64,000 bases of DNA, taken from assembly GCA_017416805.1 (NCBI GenBank), contig JAFQBB010000036.1:1-64000 (forward strand), written 5' to 3'. The position numbers and the translations under genes were made by a program. The DNA comes from Bacteroidaceae bacterium. GTDB taxonomy: Bacteria > Bacteroidota > Bacteroidia > Bacteroidales > Bacteroidaceae. Positions within the stretch are counted from its first letter, which is position 1; every line of letters begins with the position of its first letter. The notes under the pieces are model-generated. The model worked only from the letters and a program-made list of their open reading frames with translations. It was not told the DNA's origin and did no database searches. Positions 60,469-64,000 of this stretch are shown piece after piece.

Positions 60469-60499
60469 CAAAGATACGTCAAGTTACGTTCAGTACAAA
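60469..60499 (-). promoter_or_regulatory. Promoter of the ABC ATPase gene
   Basis: Minus strand -7 TATCTTTG (60469-60476) and -33 TTTG (60496-60499), 19 bases apart, about 28 bases before the ATG. Confidence 0.8.
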
Positions 60500-60591
60500 G
60501 AAAAAAGTGGAAATATATTTCGACTTGTTTTTTATTTGTTGCATCTTTAAAAAAACGAGTGTACAAAGGCATCATTTTCGTAGAAAAGCAG

Positions 60592-60599
60592 TACTTTTG
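60592..60599 (+). promoter_or_regulatory. -7 box of the DUF3237 gene
   Basis: TACTTTTG, exact TAnnTTTG, 21 bases before the ATG at 60621. No TTTG at the proper distance upstream. Confidence 0.5.
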
Positions 60600-60620
60600 G
60601 GCCAAAGTTATTATTAGTGT

Positions 60621-61124
60621 ATGAAAAGCTTATTGACCGCAATGCTCCTTTGCCTCATTGTCAGTATGGGCAAGGCGCAACACGAAGCTCCCCAACTGGA
60701 GTTTGTCGTCGAGTTGAAAGTGAAGTGCGAGGGTGCCTATCAGGTGGGCCAGACTTCGCACGGCAACCGTTTCATTATCCCCATTGTGGGCGGCACGTTC
60801 GAAGGCCCGCGCCTGAAAGGCACCATCCTGCCTGGTGGAGCCGATTACCAGTTGCAATCGCCTGCCCTTGGCCGCACCGAGCTGGAGGCCATCTATAGCA
60901 TCCGCACCGACGATGGTGTGAACATCCACGTGCGCAACCGTGGCCTTATCTGTACAGGCAAGGATGCCGACGGCAAGCCCCAATTCTATTTCCGCACCGC
61001 CCCTCAGTTCGAGGCCCCCATGGATAGCAAATATGCCTGGCTCAACAATGCCATCTACGTCTGCCAACCCAGCATGGGTGGCGAGGAAGGGCTCATCTGC
61101 CTGAAAATATGGATGGTGAGGTAG
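60621..61124 (+). CDS. DUF3237 domain protein, exported
   Basis: 167 residues with a signal peptide (about 1-19, cut after GKAQ). The rest is one DUF3237 domain: LEFVVELKVKCEGAYQVG, IIPIVGGTFEGPRLKGTILP, GADYQL and the FRTAPQFEAP/YAWLNNAIYV ends. The family is a small beta barrel of unknown function. It is followed by a 290-base repeat cluster and the alpha/beta hydrolase gene in the same direction. Confidence 0.88.
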   Translation: MKSLLTAMLLCLIVSMGKAQHEAPQLEFVVELKVKCEGAYQVGQTSHGNRFIIPIVGGTFEGPRLKGTILPGGADYQLQSPALGRTELEAIYSIRTDDGVNIHVRNRGLICTGKDADGKPQFYFRTAPQFEAPMDSKYAWLNNAIYVCQPSMGGEEGLICLKIWMVR

Positions 61125-61127
61125 CGA

Positions 61128-61417
61128 CACTAGTGACTAGCTACTAGCTACTAGCGGATAGTGACTAGTGTCCATGCGGCGCTAATCCTTTGAGTTTTGA
61201 GTGCTGAGTGCTGAGTTCTGAGTGCTGAGTGACCATGCGGCACTAATTTTTCAGACGCAGATGACGCAGATGACGCGGATTAAAGTTGGCCATGCGGCAC
61301 TTACAACTCAAAACTCATACCCCCTAGTCGTTAGTCACTCTAAATCACTCATCACTCATAATTCATCACTCATAACTCATAATTCATAATTCAAAACTCA
61401 TAAATCATAAATCCCTA
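61128..61417. repeat. Repeat cluster with three CCATGCGGCAC cores
   Basis: Four blocks made of different words are separated by three copies of the core. Block 1 is actagtgactagctactagc (61131-61169); core at 61172-61182 (one mismatch). Block 2 is gagtgctgagttctgagtgc (61190-61230); core at 61233-61243. Block 3 is cagacgcagatgacgcagatgacgcgg (61252-61279); core at 61290-61300. Block 4 (61303-61417) is built of the words actcataattcatcactc and aactcataattcataa, ending at the next gene's start. Blocks 1-3 are each word classes found elsewhere in this window. Confidence 0.9.
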
Positions 61418-62326
61418 ATGAAACTGAATCGTATTTTTACCACCGCACTCATCATGGCAGGCCTGATGTGCCCCCATGTGTTGTCAGCCCAGAGTGAAGA
61501 AAATGTAGTCGTAGTAGAAAAGGGTGGCCGTGGCCCCCACAAGGCCATCATGAAGGAAGAGGCCAGCCTCGATGCACACACCATCTTTGTGCCCCTCGAC
61601 CTCACGCCGTTCAGTGCCAAGAATCCCCTACCCGTTCTCGTATGGGGCAATGGTGCCTGCTACAATAGCCCCTTCGAGCACTACAAGTTCCTCAACGAGA
61701 TAGCCTCCCACGGATACCTCGTCGTGGCCACCGGCTATATCCCCCGCAATGGTGCCGAGCCCTACCAGGGTCCCCGCTCCACCACCCAGCAACAGGTCGA
61801 ATCCATGGATTGGGTCATAGCCCAGAATGCCGACCCCTCGTCGCCCTACTACCTGAAGATTGATGTCCGTGCCATCTGCGTGGCCGGCATGTCGTGTGGC
61901 GGACTCCAGACACTCTACAATTGCGCCGATCCCCGTATCAAGACCCTCATGGTGTGCAATAGTGGTCTTTTCACCAACCCCTCTACCGCCATGCCCGGCA
62001 TGCCCATGCCTCCAAAGGAGAAGTTGGGCGAGATACATTGCCCCGTCATGTACATGCTCGGTGGCGAGAGCGACATAGCTTATGCCAACGGCAAGGACGA
62101 CTTCACCCGCATCACCCACGTCCCCGCCTGCTTTGCCAACCTTCCCGTAGGTCATGGTGGCACCTATGCCCAGCCCCACGGAGGCGATTACTCCATCGTA
62201 GCCCTCGCCTGGCTCGACTGGCAACTCAAGGGCGACAAGCGTGCCGCCAAGATGTTCAAGGGCAAGAAACCCCTCCTCGCCTCCCGTCCCGGATGGACAT
62301 TGCAGAAGAATGATTTGATGAAGTAG
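61418..62326 (+). CDS. Exported alpha/beta hydrolase
   Basis: 302 residues with a signal peptide (about 1-25, cut after VLSAQ). Nucleophile elbow VAGMSCGGLQT with Ser, oxyanion region VWGNGACYN, acid in GGESDIAY and His in VGHGGTY, so the triad is complete. Similar to dienelactone-hydrolase/cutinase-like (PETase-type) families; the substrate is not predictable. The start ATG directly follows the repeat cluster. The stop codon is joined to ctactagctactag words and a terminator follows. Confidence 0.85.
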   Translation: MKLNRIFTTALIMAGLMCPHVLSAQSEENVVVVEKGGRGPHKAIMKEEASLDAHTIFVPLDLTPFSAKNPLPVLVWGNGACYNSPFEHYKFLNEIASHGYLVVATGYIPRNGAEPYQGPRSTTQQQVESMDWVIAQNADPSSPYYLKIDVRAICVAGMSCGGLQTLYNCADPRIKTLMVCNSGLFTNPSTAMPGMPMPPKEKLGEIHCPVMYMLGGESDIAYANGKDDFTRITHVPACFANLPVGHGGTYAQPHGGDYSIVALAWLDWQLKGDKRAAKMFKGKKPLLASRPGWTLQKNDLMK

Positions 62327-62353
62327 CTACTAGCTACTAGTGATGAGATTTAT

Positions 62354-62381
62354 AAAGGGCATCCTTTTCGGGGTGCCCTTT
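62354..62381 (+). terminator. Terminator of the alpha/beta hydrolase gene
   Basis: AAAGGGCA (62354-62361) pairs with TGCCCTTT (62374-62381), loop of 12 bases with further pairing, then TCTTATT. Confidence 0.8.
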
Positions 62382-62516
62382 CTTATTGATAAGGAAAAAT
62401 CAGGTTGTTATTCTTTTGGGGTGAACTATCAAGAAATCCTTGTCAGTTCGATTATCTGGCTTTGTGGGAAGTACTTTTGTCCTTTTGGGTAGTGATTTTC
62501 GCTTTTTTGGGGGTAG

Positions 62517-62590
62517 TTCGCCACTATTCACTCGTTACTCGTAGCTCGTCACTCGTAGCTAGTAGCTAGTCACTAGTCACTCGTAGCTCC
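62517..62590. repeat. Word-repeat element, actcgtagct/agtcact class
   Basis: Words ACTATTCACTCGTTACTCG, TAGCTCGTCACTCGTAGC, tagtagctagtcactagtcactcgtagctcc run from 62522 to 62590. The right end encodes the last codons and the stop codon of the Nudix gene. A related short piece (gtagctactagctactag) is at 62324-62341. Confidence 0.8.
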
Positions 62591-62958
62591 TTCACCACCT
62601 CCACATCCGCCGGTAGCCATTGCACGGTGTCCAGTTCCTCCCGGCTTAGCCATTGCGCGGAGAGGTGTTCGTTCAGTTTCACCCTTCCCTGCACGATGCG
62701 GCACAGGGCGCAATGCATCGTCAGGTGAAATGTCGGGTAGTCATGCTCCACCGTGCATAGCCACTTCTCGGGCATTATCATCACACAGAGTTCCTCCCAT
62801 ATCTCGCGCACGAGCGCCACCTCCCTGCTCTCGCCCTCTTCCATTTTCCCGCCGGGAAACTCCCACCATCCCTTGTACTCGCCATATCCCCGTTGGGTGG
62901 CAAGCAAATTTCCTCCTTCATCATGTATGATGGCGGCAACTACTTGGATGGTTTTCAT
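62566..62958 (-). CDS. MutT-type Nudix hydrolase
   Basis: 130 residues. The Nudix box G(x5)E(x7)REUxEE is seen at GGKMEEGESREVALVREIWE (residues about 36-55). The N-terminal IQVVAAIIHDEGGNLLATQR is typical of (d)NTP pyrophosphohydrolases that clean oxidised nucleotides. The last residues KELRVTSD and the stop come from the repeat at 62566-62590. The start overlaps the stop of the upstream gene by ATGA. Confidence 0.9.
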   Translation of the reverse strand: MKTIQVVAAIIHDEGGNLLATQRGYGEYKGWWEFPGGKMEEGESREVALVREIWEELCVMIMPEKWLCTVEHDYPTFHLTMHCALCRIVQGRVKLNEHLSAQWLSREELDTVQWLPADVEVVKELRVTSD

Positions 62959-63302
62959 TCTTCCTCCTCAATTTTCTTCAATAGTTCTTCTTTCGATATG
63001 GTGAACACATGGTTCATCACACCGACGGAAACGACATTATCACCAGCTTTACCAACACTGAAGAGGAAGTAATTATCCACCTCCATATTGTTTTTTACTA
63101 TCATTTGTCCAAGCCCTATAGCCATGGACGAAATAGTGAGATTTAGTGCATTTTCTGTCATCTCATCCCCCATTTCCTCTTCCATAACATCGGTTAATAC
63201 GTCCATCAGGGCTTCGGTATGGGTCTCTTTATCAGGACAAGTCACTACGCACGTGGCGCAGATGATTACGATAATCAGTAATGTGTAAAAGAATGCTTTC
63301 AT
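62955..63302 (-). CDS. DUF4359-like small exported protein
   Basis: 115 residues. An N-terminal hydrophobic helix (FFYTLLIIVIICATCVVT, residues 4-21) with a Cys cluster, then CPDKETHTEALMDVLTDVM and a beta part (NYFLFSVGKAGDNVVSVGV, HVFTISKEELLKKI). This matches DUF4359 in general layout; a lipoprotein is possible but the cysteine pattern is not canonical. It is coupled to the Nudix gene by a 4-base overlap and follows the NERD gene by 14 bases. Confidence 0.65.
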   Translation of the reverse strand: MKAFFYTLLIIVIICATCVVTCPDKETHTEALMDVLTDVMEEEMGDEMTENALNLTISSMAIGLGQMIVKNNMEVDNYFLFSVGKAGDNVVSVGVMNHVFTISKEELLKKIEEEE

Positions 63303-63316
63303 ATTGTCATTTTTTA

Positions 63317-64000
63317 TTATTCGTAAATTCTATGTTTTCCCAATTTGTCACCTATGTTTTGGATATGTTGTTGTGTGGCATACGTTGAGTCTCCACGTTC
63401 AACTGCTTCTTTAAGCAGACGAATGATTTCCCATTTGTCAGTAAAAGGTGCTTCTGGATTATAATTTAAAATGTCTGTAATGACATCATTCACGCGATAA
63501 GGCTTTATGACAAAGGTGTTTCGAGGGATATAATTCAAATCTTTTAATGTACTATTGCCGTAAAATACGATAATTGAAAATACAGGAATATTGTCAGGAA
63601 GATTTAATTCTTTTCTTAGATATCGGATGTGGGATGCATTTTGTCGGATGGGATTATAAAAACGATATTTTTCATTACCGTAAGCCATTACTTGTGTCCA
63701 TTGTTCATGTCCGCCATTACCAAATATCCATCCGCTATAATCCTTGACCTCAAAAACAAGGATTCCTACTTTGGTTGGTACAACTACATCTATTTGTGAA
63801 TATTCGCCATTACCCTTTTCTATAAGTAAGTCATGAAAAATGGTTTTAGCAGGGATACCACTTTGAATTAATTTATATACAAGATCTCGTTCAGATTCAG
63901 TGCCTCTATCAAGTGGCGTTACACTGGATATAAGTTCACGTCTGTGCTTCATTTCAATCATTCTTTTTATAAGCCGAACAATTTGAAGAAGCACAAGAAA
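63317..64000 (-). CDS. NERD-domain protein (start outside or at the edge)
   Basis: At least 225 residues. The frame is open to the end of the window; a GTG at 63994 is possible but the hydrophobic start suggests more residues beyond. The NERD fold, a nuclease-related domain, has GTESERDLVYKLIQ, DIVVPTKVGILVFEVKDYSG (residues 70-90; Asp and the EVK active-site trio are kept as D, E and K) and ASHIRYLR. The rest is helical. Likely a DNA-binding or nuclease-like protein with an N-terminal membrane anchor. AT-rich compared with neighbours. Confidence 0.75.
   Translation of the reverse strand, partial: FLVLLQIVRLIKRMIEMKHRRELISSVTPLDRGTESERDLVYKLIQSGIPAKTIFHDLLIEKGNGEYSQIDVVVPTKVGILVFEVKDYSGWIFGNGGHEQWTQVMAYGNEKYRFYNPIRQNASHIRYLRKELNLPDNIPVFSIIVFYGNSTLKDLNYIPRNTFVIKPYRVNDVITDILNYNPEAPFTDKWEIIRLLKEAVERGDSTYATQQHIQNIGDKLGKHRIYE

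Noticed and set aside
1-64000. Insertion sequences, integrases, prophage genes or a DGR reverse transcriptase
   Set aside because: No open frame with transposase, recombinase, phage or reverse transcriptase motifs was found in any frame.

Overview
The window looks like chromosome of a Bacteroidales bacterium, most likely Bacteroidaceae (Bacteroides/Phocaeicola-like). The support is: repeated TAnnTTTG -7 boxes with TTTG/TTG about 20 bases upstream (the Bacteroidetes sigma-ABfr promoter); lineage families (DUF4251, a BACON-type lipoprotein, DUF6057, GH97 and GH115 enzymes, a eukaryotic-type glycogen branching enzyme); and menaquinone genes. Genus cannot be fixed from this alone. No rRNA, transposase, integrase, cas gene, reverse transcriptase or SusC/SusD pair is visible.

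Layout. 1-5.8 kb: end of a BASS transporter, ubiE/menG and menA (menaquinone), DUF554, FetAB-type ABC exporter, Gdx/SugE, DoxX. 5.9-9.8 kb: small wHTH protein, DUF2148 protein, agmatine deiminase plus N-carbamoylputrescine amidase (agmatine to putrescine), DUF4251. 9.9-10.4 kb: four tRNAs (Gly, Leu, Leu, Gly). 10.6-16.9 kb: hexuronate branch: eda, kdgK, LacI regulator, uxaA and an NhaC antiporter. 17.1-19.7 kb: AT-rich cassette of a zinc-ribbon/CFI-box protein, an SPFH/GYF-like protein and, upstream, an unassigned structured RNA of about 350 nt with its own promoter and terminator. 20-25.4 kb: FtsB/DivIC, dnaX, MG2-like exported protein. 25.7-27.8 kb: ribokinase and GRP sugar transporter. 27.9-36.3 kb: GH115, GH97 and two GH43 enzymes, probably for glucuronoarabinoxylan-type glycans. 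36.7-40.4 kb: GC-rich DUF6266 protein and a large lipoprotein whose C-terminus resembles variable lectin-fold domains. 40.4-44.9 kb: potDCBA polyamine importer. 45-56.7 kb: housekeeping genes (HAD phosphatase, SOD, RecX, GlgB, YhcH, IMPase, MORN, M16 homologue, KdsB, PrsW). 56.9-64 kb: glyA, PAP2-barrel protein, siderophore-type ABC ATPase, DUF3237, alpha/beta hydrolase, Nudix enzyme, DUF4359-like and NERD proteins.

The most unusual feature is a network of about twenty non-coding 'word-repeat' elements. Each is built from variations of a short word (for example gagttaaag, actagtgac, acattagcat, gttgacaag), usually as a long inverted repeat. Elements with unrelated words share fixed modules: an 11-bp core CCATGCGGCAC (seven sites, two of them variants), a GCAGGCAAAGCCTGC hairpin (three sites) and a centre containing ATAGTCTGTA (two sites). 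Some lie inside genes in frame (agmatine deiminase, ABC ATPase) or supply start or stop codons (nhaC, fetA, mutT). I do not recognise the family. The network and the structured RNA at 19.3-19.7 kb are the best candidates for something undescribed.
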